Origin: Cephalotus follicularis
Taxonomy: Eukaryota; Streptophyta; Magnoliopsida; Oxalidales; Cephalotaceae
DNA: 64,000 bases
Direction of reading: 5' to 3'
Assembly (NCBI GenBank): GCA_001972305.1
Contig: BDDD01001600.1
Location: 248,001 to 312,000, forward strand
The notes under the pieces are model-generated. The model was not told where the DNA came from. It did no database searches and saw only the letters and a list, made by a program, of their open reading frames with translations. A program made the position numbers and the translations under genes. This document shows, one piece after another, positions 51,302-62,253 of this stretch (position 1 is the stretch's first letter; each line of letters starts with the position of its first letter).

Positions 51302-52389
51302 GAGACAAATCTGCAATTAAGAATAAACATGCAACATAAGTTTCAAGCTCAAACCTGACAAGGCAATATTATCTTATATCACAAGTAAGCACAAAAGTCA
51401 ATTCCCTGTTAAAATTAACCAAACAATCTAACTAAAGGTCAATGAAACAATAACAACTTCTCCGGGCAAACAATCTCTTAGAGCAGTCATTCTCACAAGT
51501 TATGCGCATTTATTCATGAATTAGTTATCAACTCTGATAGATTTGTTTCAAAAATATAATTTCTCTTCGAAATAAACCGCCATGCTCAATAGTTAGTCAT
51601 TGAACTGATTTAAGAATCGCACACATGAAACGTTTACCATTTATTTTTTGTTAAGAAATTATTTTAATTACAATCTATGCAAAAGTAAATTGGTACTATT
51701 TGGCCAAAGGAAATCTTAACTACAATATGCTTATCATATTGAATGACAGGCCTCTTATAAGCAATCAATTGTTCAAAACCCCAAATAAAGATCCATACAG
51801 TATTACTCTGTTAAACAAGAACTGAGAATGAAAAACAAAGGTGGTAAGGTGAGTGCATGGTGGTGTGGGGAGGCTGACTTCTTTAAAGCTGTTGCGTTTA
51901 TCTAGGTGTACATTCAGGTATTACCCAACTTGGGTTTTTGGTCATTAAATAACTATACCCAAAACAGAACTGATTTAGTATCTCGGGTAAGAAGTACCCG
52001 AATCCAAATAACCGAATCAAAATTTCTAATAAAAAAAATAAGAAAACGAGATCAAAAAATTCATATGTTAACAAACCACATCCATATATCTATTTTAACA
52101 GATTCACAAGCCATAAATGCAAAAATCCCAACTATTAAACTATATTACTATTTTAGCAGAAATTCACAACAACCGGAAAAAAAAAAATCAATCTCAACAG
52201 AATCCGAGATTAAAAAAAAATCAATGACAAACAAAAAAATTCAATCTTTAAGTAAAGTCCTAACAGATATCATGAAATTTAGTATGTTAAAATACAAATA
52301 TATATATATAGTAAAAAAAGATTTCAATAGTTACCTTATTATCATGGTGTTAGGCGGAGACCGGCATTAGGCCAATGCTATTGGCGTAG

Positions 52390-52950
52390 TGTGAAGGAAA
52401 CATCAACTTCTTGCACTATGGTAGGTCTCTCATTGTTACATTATGTTCACTACCGCATTTACTGTTCTGGAGGACAATGATCAGAATACTGGCTTTCCAA
52501 TATTCTTACATAATAAATATTTGAAGGTTTTCATAATAACAGACGTAATTTCTCTCTTTGCTTCCTCGACTTCGGTGTTGATGTTCTTTGTAATCCTTAC
52601 TTTCCACGCTTTTCATCTCTATTGCAGTCATGATACTAGTCTTCAGTGCTGTGGTTTTCAATCCACGAGAATCCCTCTAACATAACAAAAAGAGCAGCAC
52701 TGAAGGCTACTATCATGGTTGCAAAAGAGATGAAAAGGGTGGAGGCCAATGATTATTTTGTGGGTAATAATTTTAGGAAATCATTCTCTGCATAACGGGA
52801 AGTAAGGATTCCAAAGAACATCAACACCGAAGTCGAGAAAGCTAATATTCTGATCATTGTCCCCCAGAACATAAATACAACAATGAACATAATGATAATG
52901 ATGAGAGCACCTACCATAGTGCAAGAAGTTCATGTTTCCTTCAACAATTT
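52390..52950. repeat. Inverted repeat of a PGG-domain (ankyrin membrane protein) fragment, copy A
   Basis: The plus arm (about 52390-52645) encodes TAFTVLEDNDQNTGFPIFLH and VFIITDVISLFASSTSVLMF, the PGG transmembrane domain of plant ankyrin-repeat (ACD6/ITN1-like) proteins. The minus arm (about 52690-52950) carries the same stretch in opposite orientation. Shared strings include CTTCTTGCACTATGGTAGGT, GACAATGATCAGAATA and CTCGACTTCGGTGTTGATGT. The arms are ~255 bp around a ~45-bp spacer. Transcription through it would yield a long hairpin RNA. Neither arm is an intact gene. Confidence 0.75.
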
Positions 52951-53071
52951 TTCTCCCTCTTTCATCAAGTCCAGATAGTACCTGGTAAAACACTTGGGGT
53001 GGTGTTTCATTGCAGCTGATCCAGTTCTCAATGCATCCACAGTCTCTCTCGTGGCTTACTTCCCCAGGAAT
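52915..53071 (-). pseudogene. Orphan exon of an unrecognised protein, copy A
   Basis: An open 157-bp stretch with a good acceptor (GCCTGCAG|ATTCC) and donor (CACTATG|GTAGGT) encodes VSHERDCGCIENWISCNE, PPQVFYQVLSGLDERGRKI and EGNMNFLHYG. Its last ~30 bases belong to the PGG inverted repeat. I do not recognise the family. No neighbouring exon is convincing, so it is likely a displaced fragment. Confidence 0.45.
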
Positions 53072-53681
53072 CTGCAGGCGCAAAATGATTCACTACAGAT
53101 TTACCCAAAAACACATATCGTTCACAAATCAACCGACTTATTGAAATTAGATACTCAAATCGGTTACAAATTACATCTAGGAAGCACACTCATAGTTTTT
53201 AACCACTTTACCTAAATTAATTAAAAAACACTAGCAAACCAAATAATTAGTCAATCAAATCAGTAGCAAACAAAAGCACAAATAAATTAATATTATATAA
53301 ACCAGAAAATCTTAATCAAGCAAAACCAAACAATTAAAGAGACATTTTAACAAATAGGTTGTATACACTATTGATCAGTTCAAAGGCTTCATAATTAAAT
53401 AACATATGTAAGAGATTTAAACTAAAATAATTACTCAAATTCAACTACAGTAACAGAGAAGACAATTTTAATTGGATAAAATTGCAAAATCAATTAAACT
53501 GGAGAGTAACATTATAATAATTAATTAAAACACTTGAAAAATTAATAAAAAAATTCATACAAATGGAGATTAATCAGTGCAAATGGGGGTCCAATATTTA
53601 ACAAATTTGTACTAAAACATTGAACAATAGAAGACATTGATGAGAAACAAAAGGTAACATACTTATGCACATGCAAAGCAT

Positions 53682-54640
53682 TATTTGATAGAAAGTACAA
53701 TTGAGGAAAATGAGCAAAAAATATTGAATGACATAAAGCATGGAATATACTTGGGTTTGATAAATAAAACCGCGACCTGTCATCTGAAAAAACGAGACAA
53801 GCGTCTTGTATAGTTACAGACACGCGGTTGGGCAGATACAATTTCAAATCTAAACGCATTACATACCGCTCCGGCGTAAAATAAGGAAATGACGAAATAC
53901 TCAACCGTTTCCTAGGAGAATAATAATTACCACCAGACATCACTATAAATACCACAACCAAATACTTTACACAGATCGATCATTTTGAGACTTAAAAGAA
54001 CCTTGTTACTTTTTTCTATGTTCACTGTTTGACTTAAGCATCGGAGAGTTTCCGGGATTGATACCTCCTGACACTTCGATTAGTTTGTTATCTGTGTGTA
54101 GGGAGGATCACAAAACACTCAACACAACATCGTTCTCGGAGCATCCAATTTGTTTTCCTCTACAAATCAAACCCTTAAACATAATGACTGTTTTGGTATT
54201 TATTTCGACATCAAGAGAGTTCAAATTAGAGAACACATGCAATGCCTCATGTCTTGCCCACAAAGGGCCCATAAAAAGCTTTTAAGGGCATATGAACTAC
54301 AATATCAATTAATTTAAACAACAGTTTGACCATGATCAGTCTCAGCAACCACATTCATGTAATCAAGTCCAAAAGAGCATGCATGATAAAATGCAGCCAA
54401 ATATCAGCAGGCAAATCCAAGTTAAAGTTTCTAAATTTTATATCTTAAATTTTGCAATCAATTTCAGGGCATCATCAAATTTTTATCTTTAAATAAAGGA
54501 TCACTTCATCCTTATTTGTTTGGCCAAACTTTTTTTTTCTACAAAATCTATATGATGGACTAAAGAGGGCCGTATTGCTACGCTAGCATATATGCACGAT
54601 GAAAAAACTTAATCGAACACTTACCCCCTTTGCTTTGAGT
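53682..54640 (-). repeat. Copy of methionine synthase intron 2, copy A (split by a solo LTR)
   Basis: 53682-53757 matches 42148-42225 (ATTTGATAGAAAGTACAATT, then GAGGAAAATGAGCAAAAAAT). After the LTR, 54217-54640 matches about 42240-42700 (GGGCATATGAAC, AAATGCAGCCAAATATCAG, GGCAAATCCAAGTTAAAGTT, TACAAAATCTATATGATGGA). It has the same orientation as the gene and stops at the exon 2 donor. The gene copy at 42106-42698 lacks the LTR and so gives the empty site. Confidence 0.85.
53758..54216 (+). mobile_element. Solo LTR in the methionine synthase intron copy, copy A (~459 bp)
   Basis: It runs from TGATAAATAAAACC to CGACATCAAGA. The flanks GGGTT and GAGTT are a one-mismatch target duplication. 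Inside are a TATAAATACC box (53946-53955) and the leader-like GACTTAAGCATCGGAGAGTT. The termini resemble the TGATA...ATCAACA family seen elsewhere in the window. Confidence 0.7.
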
Positions 54641-55219
54641 TGATTTTTCTTTGTTTTTTCACTTATTACAACATCTTGCTAATTTAAATAAATTATATTA
54701 AAATTAAATATGTTATCATTGAAATTAAGTTTGAAACAAAAAAAAAATAACGATTTGTATTATTATTTTTGCCAGACTTTTTGACTAGTAAGTTACCCAT
54801 TGATTTTCTTAACTAATCAAGTAATTTTTTTTCTTTCAAATGTATTAGATAATGATCTATGTTATTGTAAATAATATATTATCTGAAGTATCAAATTATG
54901 TATCAAATTTTAATACAAGGTATCAATTACGTACTGAACAAAAAAAAATTTAACTCAATTAAAATACTGAATATTTACAATTAGTTCAAATAAAATATTT
55001 CGTCACATTTTCATTAATTGTATTGCTGACATGGTATCCTATGTGGCCATGTCAACGTCAAGTAAGCACAACGTAGGATACTACGTCAAACAAATTAACA
55101 ATAATCGATAAAAAATTGACAAATTATTTTATTTGAACTAATTATAAACATTCAAGCATATTTCCGTTTTTTTTGTGACGTGTAAACTTGAGGAAAATAT
55201 TAAAAAAACATAAAGAAAA
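54641..55219. other. AT-rich tail of copy A with a short inverted-repeat element
   Basis: Around 54968-55155 an inverted pair (TTAGTTCAAATAAAATATTT against AAATTATTTTATTTGAACTA) suggests a ~190-bp MITE. A related, more decayed form is at 63230-63390. No genes. Confidence 0.5.
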
Positions 55220-55394
55220 TAAAGAAAATTGGTAATGTTGTATTTTTCTGTAAAAGTAATTTTTTAAAATACTTTTAGTAAAATGTTATTGTCAAAAGTG
55301 CTGTGAGAAAGTTGAAAAGTGTTTTCGGGGTAAATATGTGTTTGATAAATATATTTTTAAAACTTGATATGGGAAAAATTAAGTTAAATTTGAT

Positions 55395-55562
55395 GCAACA
55401 TGTGTCCTTATGCGAACACGGCCAAGTGTTCAGGTGACAAGGATTGATGAGTTAAAGGCAGAGGAAGCCTGTTCACCAATAAAACAGTGACATAAGGAGG
55501 ATCTTTCCTCGGCATAAGTGCCGAGGACGCACCCAGTGATTCCAGTGCAATGATCAACCTCA
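55395..55562. mobile_element. LTR fragment at the duplication junction
   Basis: AACATGTGTCCTTATGCGAA and the following CTCGGCATAAGTGCCGAGGA have the character of the Ty3 LTRs in this window (compare 30500-30780). It is cut exactly where copy B begins (55563). Confidence 0.5.
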
Positions 55563-56470
55563 ACAAGAAAGTTTATTATCGCCTTGCCTGTGGAATATAC
55601 ATTTGTTTCTCGCACCCCAAAAGGCCAAATCATTGTTCCCTTAAGCTCTAATTGGGCTTATCAGTACTTTTCTGCTTTCTTCTAAAATCATCAATCGCCC
55701 ACTAGGCGGTCTCGCTTAAGCTTGCTGGGTTTGTCTTGTTGTTTTTTTAATTTTTTGGCAATGAATTAGAAGTGGGTATGTTTGGGTTTTTTTAGTAAAA
55801 TAATGAATTGATGATTTAAGCTTTGCAAAAATGGAAGTTAGTGATGATCTGTTGTAATCAGCAGTTTGAAACTTGAAAGTTTAATGGAATACAAAGTGTT
55901 TATGGTCTGTTTAACCAGTTTTTGACCAGAGTCCAAAACTAGTAAATTCACTTAAATTAAATTTGAACTTCTTTATATGTTATTTGAAGTTGCAGGCATT
56001 ATGACATGTCATGTGGTGTTCTTCTGTGTTAGGATTATCACATAGATAATTAGAAGAGATTGCGATGAATTATTAATCTATTTGGCCAGCATCCAAAATT
56101 CTGTACAAAGACAAATCACTATTCACTAGTGAGCATCATTCAATTCAACTCTCCCAGGTACAATGGAAGGATTGAACCTACAGCCATATAGATTTGAATG
56201 TCAAACATTATGGGTGTTTAGAACATGTTTTAGCAGAGGTACATTAATCATCTTTTGCCATGTTTCGGGACTAAATATTGCCGAGCAATCTAACTTGTAA
56301 TGCAAGTCATGATCATTAAACTTCTGAAGGAGGATGTCACTTATTTTCATAGAAGTACCGCATTAGTAATTATCTACATCAAATTGGTAATCCAAAAGGG
56401 AAAGTTTTGCCAGTATGGTCGGGCGGAGGCAGAAATCCGATCATTTCACAACCTCTATCATAGGATCAAC

Positions 56471-57234
56471 TTAGCCCTCACTCATCAAATCTTCTACAAG
56501 TTCCATCACCTCATCTCACATTCTCATATCAATTGATGCATCAACATGCTTCTCTACGGCAGAAAACCAATGAACCTTTTGCTTCGACTTACTCTCATGC
56601 CACTAACAGATTGCTCGAGCAACGGCCATGATATAAAGTCCACAGTCGTATCCATGCGTCTGTTGGGGTGTTTGACATTCCATAAAGGTTGGCGGAGTGG
56701 TCGGGTCGGTCATCGATTTGGTTCGCACTGCCACTACCTCCTTTTTCTTCTTATTTCTACCATTCACTGATGATTTTGATGATGTTTCCAGTGAAGATGA
56801 TCCATAACTAGTGCCCATATATCCCTTAACAGCCTCATAAAGCTTCATGGAGTCCGAATTGTTTACTCCTTCCATGCTATCAAGACGTAAAAATGCATTC
56901 ATGTTCCTATCATAAACCAGCAGGCTCCAGTGGGTTCCGCTTCCACCCCCACTGAGAACATCATTATCATTCACAGTGAAGAGAACAAGTTTCTTGCCGG
57001 ACAACTTGAGAGGCTCGATGCAATATTTGAAAGTCTCAAGATCATCACGATTTGCAATCCACAAAAATATGAAAGGCTGAACAAGTAGGACATCGCTGGA
57101 GTTGAGCAGGGAGGAGAGATAGAGGAAGTAGAGTCCAATAACTTGATCATTGAGATAACAGGTCTTTTCAGAATATCCAAGTCCGATCTCCTCAAAACAA
57201 TATCCCGGTACGTAAGAACCTGTGTGTCACCCAT
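56471..57234 (-). pseudogene. DEN1/SENP8 pseudogene, copy B
   Basis: Shares the frameshift, the TAG after ARAIC (56603-56605) and the second stop with copy A. The lesions therefore predate the duplication, or were spread by conversion. The catalytic His, Asp, Gln and Cys codons are unchanged. No difference from copy A was noticed within the pseudogene. Confidence 0.85.
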
Positions 57235-58322
57235 GAGACAAATCTGCAATTAAGAATAAACATGCAACATAAGTTTCAAGCTCAAACCTGACAAGGCAAT
57301 ATTATCTTATATCACAAGTAAGCACAAAAGTCAATTCCCTGTTAAAATTAACCAAACAATCTAACTAAAGGTCAATGAAACAATAACAACTTCTCCGGGC
57401 AAACAATCTCTTAGAGCAATCATTCTCACAAGTTATGCGCATTTATTCATGATTTAGTTATCAACTCTGATAGATTTGTTTCAAAAATATAATTTCTCTT
57501 CGAAATAAACCGCCATGCTCAATAGTTAGTCATTGAACTGATTTAAGAATCGCACACATGAAACGTTTACCATTTATTTTTTGTTAAGAAATTATTTTAA
57601 TTACAATCTATGCAAAAGTAAATTGGTACTATTTGGCCAAAGGAAATCTTAACTACAATATGCTTATCATATTGAATGACAGGCCTCTTATAAGCAATCA
57701 ATTGTTCAAAACCCCAAATAAAGATCCATACAGTATTACTCTGTTAAACAAGAACTGAGAATGAAAAACAAAGGTGGTAAGGTGAGTGCATGGTGGTGTG
57801 GGGAGGCTGACTTCTTTAAAGCTGTTGCGTTTATCTAGGTGTACATTCAGGTATTACCCAACTTGGGTTTTTGGTCATTAAATAACTATACCCAAAACAG
57901 AACTGATTTAGTATCTCGGGTAAGAAGTACCCGAATCCAAATAACCGAATCAAAATTTCTAATAAAAAAAATAAGAAAACGAGATCAAAAAATTCATATG
58001 TTAACAAACCACATCCATATATCTATTTTAACAGATTCACAAGCCATAAATGCAAAAATCCCAACTATTAAACTATATTACTATTTTAGCAGAAATTCAC
58101 AACAACCGGAAAAAAAAAAATCAATCTCAACAGAATCCGAGATTAAAAAAAAATCAATGACAAACAAAAAAATTCAATCTTTAAGTAAAGTCCTAACAGA
58201 TATCATGAAATTTAGTATGTTAAAATACAAATATATATATATAGTAAAAAAAGATTTCAATAGTTACCTTATTATCATGGTGTTAGGCGGAGACCGGCAT
58301 TAGGCCAATGCTATTGGCGTAG

Positions 58323-58884
58323 TGTGAAGGAAACATCAACTTCTTGCACTATGGTAGGTCTCTCATTGTTACATTATGTTCACTACCGCATTTACTGTTC
58401 TGGAGGACAATGATCAGAATACTGGCTTTCCAATATTCTTACATAATAAATATTTGAAGGTTTTCATAATAACAGACGTAATTTCTCTCTTTGCTTCCTC
58501 GACTTCGGTGTTGATGTTCTTTGTAATCCTTACTTTCCACGCTTTTCATCTCTATTGCAGTCATGATACTAGTCTTCAGTGCTGTGGTTTTCAATCCACG
58601 AGAATACCTCTAACATAACAAAAAGAGCAGCACTGAAGGCTACTATCATGGTTGCAAAAGAGATGAAATGGGTGGAGGCCAATGATTATTTTGTGGGAAA
58701 TAATTTTAGGAAATCATTCTCTGCATAACGGGAAGTAAGGATTCCAAAGAACATCAACACCGAAGTCGAGAAAGCTAATATTCTGATCATTGTCACCCAG
58801 AACAGTAAATGCAACAATGAACATAATGATAATGATGAGAGCACCTACCATAGTGCAAGAAGTTCATGTTTCCTTCAACAATTT
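58323..58884. repeat. Inverted repeat of a PGG-domain fragment, copy B
   Basis: Same arrangement as 52390-52950, with a handful of substitutions and a 1-base insertion in the minus arm (ACAGTAAATG against ACATAAATAC). Confidence 0.75.
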
Positions 58885-59005
58885 TTCTCCCTCTTTCATC
58901 AAGTCCAGATAGTACCTGGTAAAACACTTGGGGTGGTGTTTCATTGCAGCTGATCCAGTTCTCAATGCATCCACAGTCTCTCTCGTGGCTTACTTCCCCA
59001 GGAAT
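58849..59005 (-). pseudogene. Orphan exon of an unrecognised protein, copy B
   Basis: Identical reading to the copy A exon (DCGCIENWISCNE, FYQVLSGLDERGRKI), with the same splice-like borders. Function unknown. Confidence 0.45.
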
Positions 59006-60022
59006 CTGCAGGCGCAAAATGATTCACTACAGATTTACCCAAAAACACATATCGTTCACAAATCAACCGACTTATTGAAATTAGATACTCAAATCGGTTA
59101 CAAATTACATCTAGGAAGCACACTCATAGTTTTTAACCACTTTACCTAAATTAATTAAAAAACACTAGCAAACCAAATAATTAGTCAATCAAATCAGTAG
59201 CAAACAAAAGCACAGATAAATTAATATTATATAAACCAGAAAATCTTAATCAAGCAAAACCAAACAATTAAAGAGACATTTTAACAAATAGGTTGTATAC
59301 ACTATTGATCAGTTCAAAGGCTTCATAATTAAATAACATACGTAAGAGATTTAAACTAAAATAATTACTCAAATTCAACTACAGTAACAGAGAAGACAAT
59401 TTTAATTGGATAAAATTACAAAATCAATTAAACTGGAGAGTAACATTATAATAATTAATTAAAACACTTGAAAAATTAATAATAAAAAAAATCATACAAA
59501 TGGAGATTAATCAGTACAAATGGGGGTCCAATATTTAACAAATTCGTACTAAAACATTGAACAATAGAAGATATTGATGAGAAATAAAAGGTAACAAACT
59601 TATGCATGCAAAGCATTATTTGATAGAAAGTACAATAGAGTAAAATGAGCAAAAAAATATTGAATGACATAAAACATTGAATATACATAATTGGGTTTGA
59701 TATGGCTAAATTTCTATCCAAATAAAACCGTCACTCTGTTCACTGGAAAAACGAGACAAATGGTTTCTAGAGTTACAGACATGCGATTGGGTAGATACAA
59801 TTTCAAGTGGAAACGCATTAAATAACGCTTCGGCGTAAAATAAGGAAATGGCGAGATGCTCGACTGTTTCCTAGGACTACAATAATCATCTCCTACAATC
59901 AGGTATCACTATAAATACCACAACTAAATACTTTACACAGATCAGTCATTTTGAGACTTAAAAGAAACTTTTTGCTTTTTTCTCTGTTCACTATTTGACT
60001 TAAGCATCGAAGAGTTATCGGG

Positions 60023-60236
60023 TGTTAGGATCTAGGATTTGTTAAGAATAAGTTAGAAATTAGTTGAGAATCTATTAAGAATTATCTGGCAGTTTTTGTT
60101 GTTTGTGTGAGGTGTCACTGCCAGATAATATCTGCCTTGCTTGTACAATACTCTATATTGTATATATTGTACACTGTAACAAACTAATACGTGGTGAATG
60201 AATATTGTTAGCCAGATTTGCTTACCTATTCTTACT
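60023..60236 (+). repeat. 5' LTR of the Copia element
   Basis: 214 bp, ending TTCTTACT directly before the primer-binding site. It contains a 14-base inverted pair (TTATCTGGCAGT...ACTGCCAGATAA) and TATTGTATATATTG. Confidence 0.85.
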
Positions 60237-60305
60237 TGGTATCAGAGCAGACCTACGCTTTTTTTTTCGTTTGTGCCTTTTGTCGAACAGCTGCTGTGCC
60301 TACCA

Positions 60306-60690
60306 TGTCTTCCTCTACCTCCTCAGATTCCTCCTTGCCTCAAGCCATTATTCAAACACCAATAGCCAACATTCACCATTTTCTTTCCATTAAACTCAAC
60401 GCCTCCAACTATCTCGTCTGGCGCTCTCAGTTTCTTGCCCTTCTTCGTGGTTATGACCTCCTGTCTTACGTTGATGGTACTGTTACACCACCACCAACAC
60501 AGTTTGACGATGGATCTTCAAATCCTGCCTACATTCTCTGGCACAAACAAGACCAACTCCTATTGAGTTGGCTTCTCTCCTCTCTCACCGAGAGTGTCAA
60601 TGCGCAGGTTGTGGGTCTTGAAAGCTCTCATGCTGTCTGGCAATATCTATCATCTGCCTTCTCCTCTCAGTCGCAGGCTCGCGTTTTGTT
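60306..60690 (+). pseudogene. Copia gag, 3'-truncated
   Basis: From MSSSTSSDSSLPQAI: LSIKLNASNYLVWRSQFLAL, DQLLLSWLLSSLTESV and SSHAVWQYLSSAFSSQSQAR, the UBN2/retrotran_gag domain of plant Copia elements. The frame then jumps into sequence that belongs before the integrase, so the gag C-terminus with its zinc knuckle and the protease are missing. Confidence 0.85.
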
Positions 60691-62253
60691 TCTTTGTGAA
60701 GGATCGATCCTCGGGGCGTACCCTCTTGCGCGGACCGCTTAAAAATGGACTCTATCACATGGCATTGAACTCTTCTTTCTCCAACAAACTTGCATTAACG
60801 GGTGTTAGAGCTTCGCAAATCGATTGGCATTCTCGCCTTGGCCATCCATCTAGCCGTATTGTCAGTCACCTTCTGTCCAGTTGTTGTCTTCCTAGTATCA
60901 AAAATACCAATGTAAATAGTGTCTGCAAAGCGTGTCAAATGGGCAAGTCTCATAAACTGCCTTTTTCCAATTCTATGTCCACTACAAGTAAACCTTTAGA
61001 AATTATATATTCTGATCTTTGGGGTCCTGCACCTACACTATCAATGAATGGTCATAGATTTTATATTATCTTTGTAGATGACTATACTCGATTTACATGG
61101 TTTTTTCCTTTAACTCAAAAATCTGAAGCTCTTACTATTTTCCAAATTTTTAAACCAACCGTTGAGAATTTGTTCAATTGCAAAATCCAGTATTTTCAGT
61201 CTGACTGGGGTGGCGAATTCCGTAGCTTTACTCACCTTCTTCAAACTCATGGTATATCCCATCGTTTATCATGCCCCCGGAATTGTTGAACGTAAACACC
61301 GTCATATTGTTGAAACTGGTCTTACACTTCTTGCTCATAGTGGCCTTCCCTTATCCTTTTGGAATCATGCTTTTGACACTTCTGTTTACCTCATTAACCG
61401 TCTACCTACACCTATCCTCAAATATTCCTCCCCTCTTGCTAAAGCTTTTAACCGATCTCCTGACTATTCCTTTTTAAAAATTTTCGGTTGTGCTTGTTAT
61501 CCCTACCTCCGACCCTATAATAAACACAAACTTGAATACCGCTCTCAACAATGTGTTTTTCTGGGTTACTCCTCCCAGCACAAGGGATACAAGTGCTTTC
61601 ATGTACCCTCAAGCCGCCTATTTATATCCCGACATGTAGTTTTTGATGAGCATCATTTTCCTTTTTTAACTTCTACACATATAAATTCAGCTCCCCTTTC
61701 TACTATGTGGTTCCCAAATAGTCAACCCATTTCAACAAATCAATCCACTTCTTTAAACAATACTCCACAGCCCATCTCTTCACACCCAACACACCATGGG
61801 CCAGTCTCTATTTCTAACCAGGCTCCAATACCCTTAATACTTCCGTCTACAGCCCAACAACCCAATAGTGCTTTAACTCCCGAGACCAATAACACCAGCC
61901 CATCTTCACCTCTCATCACTGATCCCCCAATATCATCCCCAACCCGAGTCTCTTCTCCCCAATCGTCTCCGCCGCCTCTTAATACCCATCCCATGGTAAC
62001 TCGCACCAAAGACGGAACTCGCATTCCAAAAATTCCCAAAAGCTTTGTCTCTACCCGTCATCCACTACCTCAGGCTCTTCTGGTCACCACTTCGAATTTA
62101 ATTGAACCCTCATCTTACACTCAAGCCAGCAGATCTCCAAAATGGCGTGAAGCAATAAATGAGGAGTTCAATGCCCTGTTGCGCAATGGTACCTGGGTAC
62201 TTACCCCCCCTCCGATCGGTCGTAATATCATTGGCTCAAAATGGGTGTTCAAA
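60686..62253 (+). pseudogene. Copia pre-integrase, integrase and start of reverse transcriptase, disrupted
   Basis: The gag-pre-integrase region has WHSRLGHPSSRIV and the CKACQMGKSHKLPF zinc site. The integrase core has EIIYSDLWGP (first Asp) and FQSDWGGEF (second Asp; the usual Gly is Trp). A ~17-base loss near 61275 shifts the frame before VERKHRHIVETG (Glu). The frame then continues FLKIFGCACYPYLRPYNKHK and GYKCFHVPSSRLFISRHVVF, a long Pro/Ser-rich linker, and the RT start KWREAINEEFNALLRNGTW and GSKWVFKV. The break to the 3' LTR remnant follows. It cannot be autonomous. Confidence 0.88.

Larger units (their letters stand above)
49630..55219. repeat. Segmental duplication, copy A
   Basis: From ACAAGAAAGTTTATTATC (49630) the sequence matches 55563 onward at a constant offset of 5933, almost base for base to about 52676. 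Divergence then rises to about 53545, and a clearly more diverged match continues to about 55219 (partner about 63487). Copy A carries a DEN1 pseudogene, a PGG inverted repeat, an orphan exon and a methionine synthase intron copy with a solo LTR. Confidence 0.9.

Noticed and set aside
51906-52370. 154-codon plus-strand frame, present twice (also 57839-58303)
   Set aside because: AT-rich Lys/Ile/Asn-rich translation with no recognisable family; the duplicate is explained by the segmental duplication and gives no evidence of coding.
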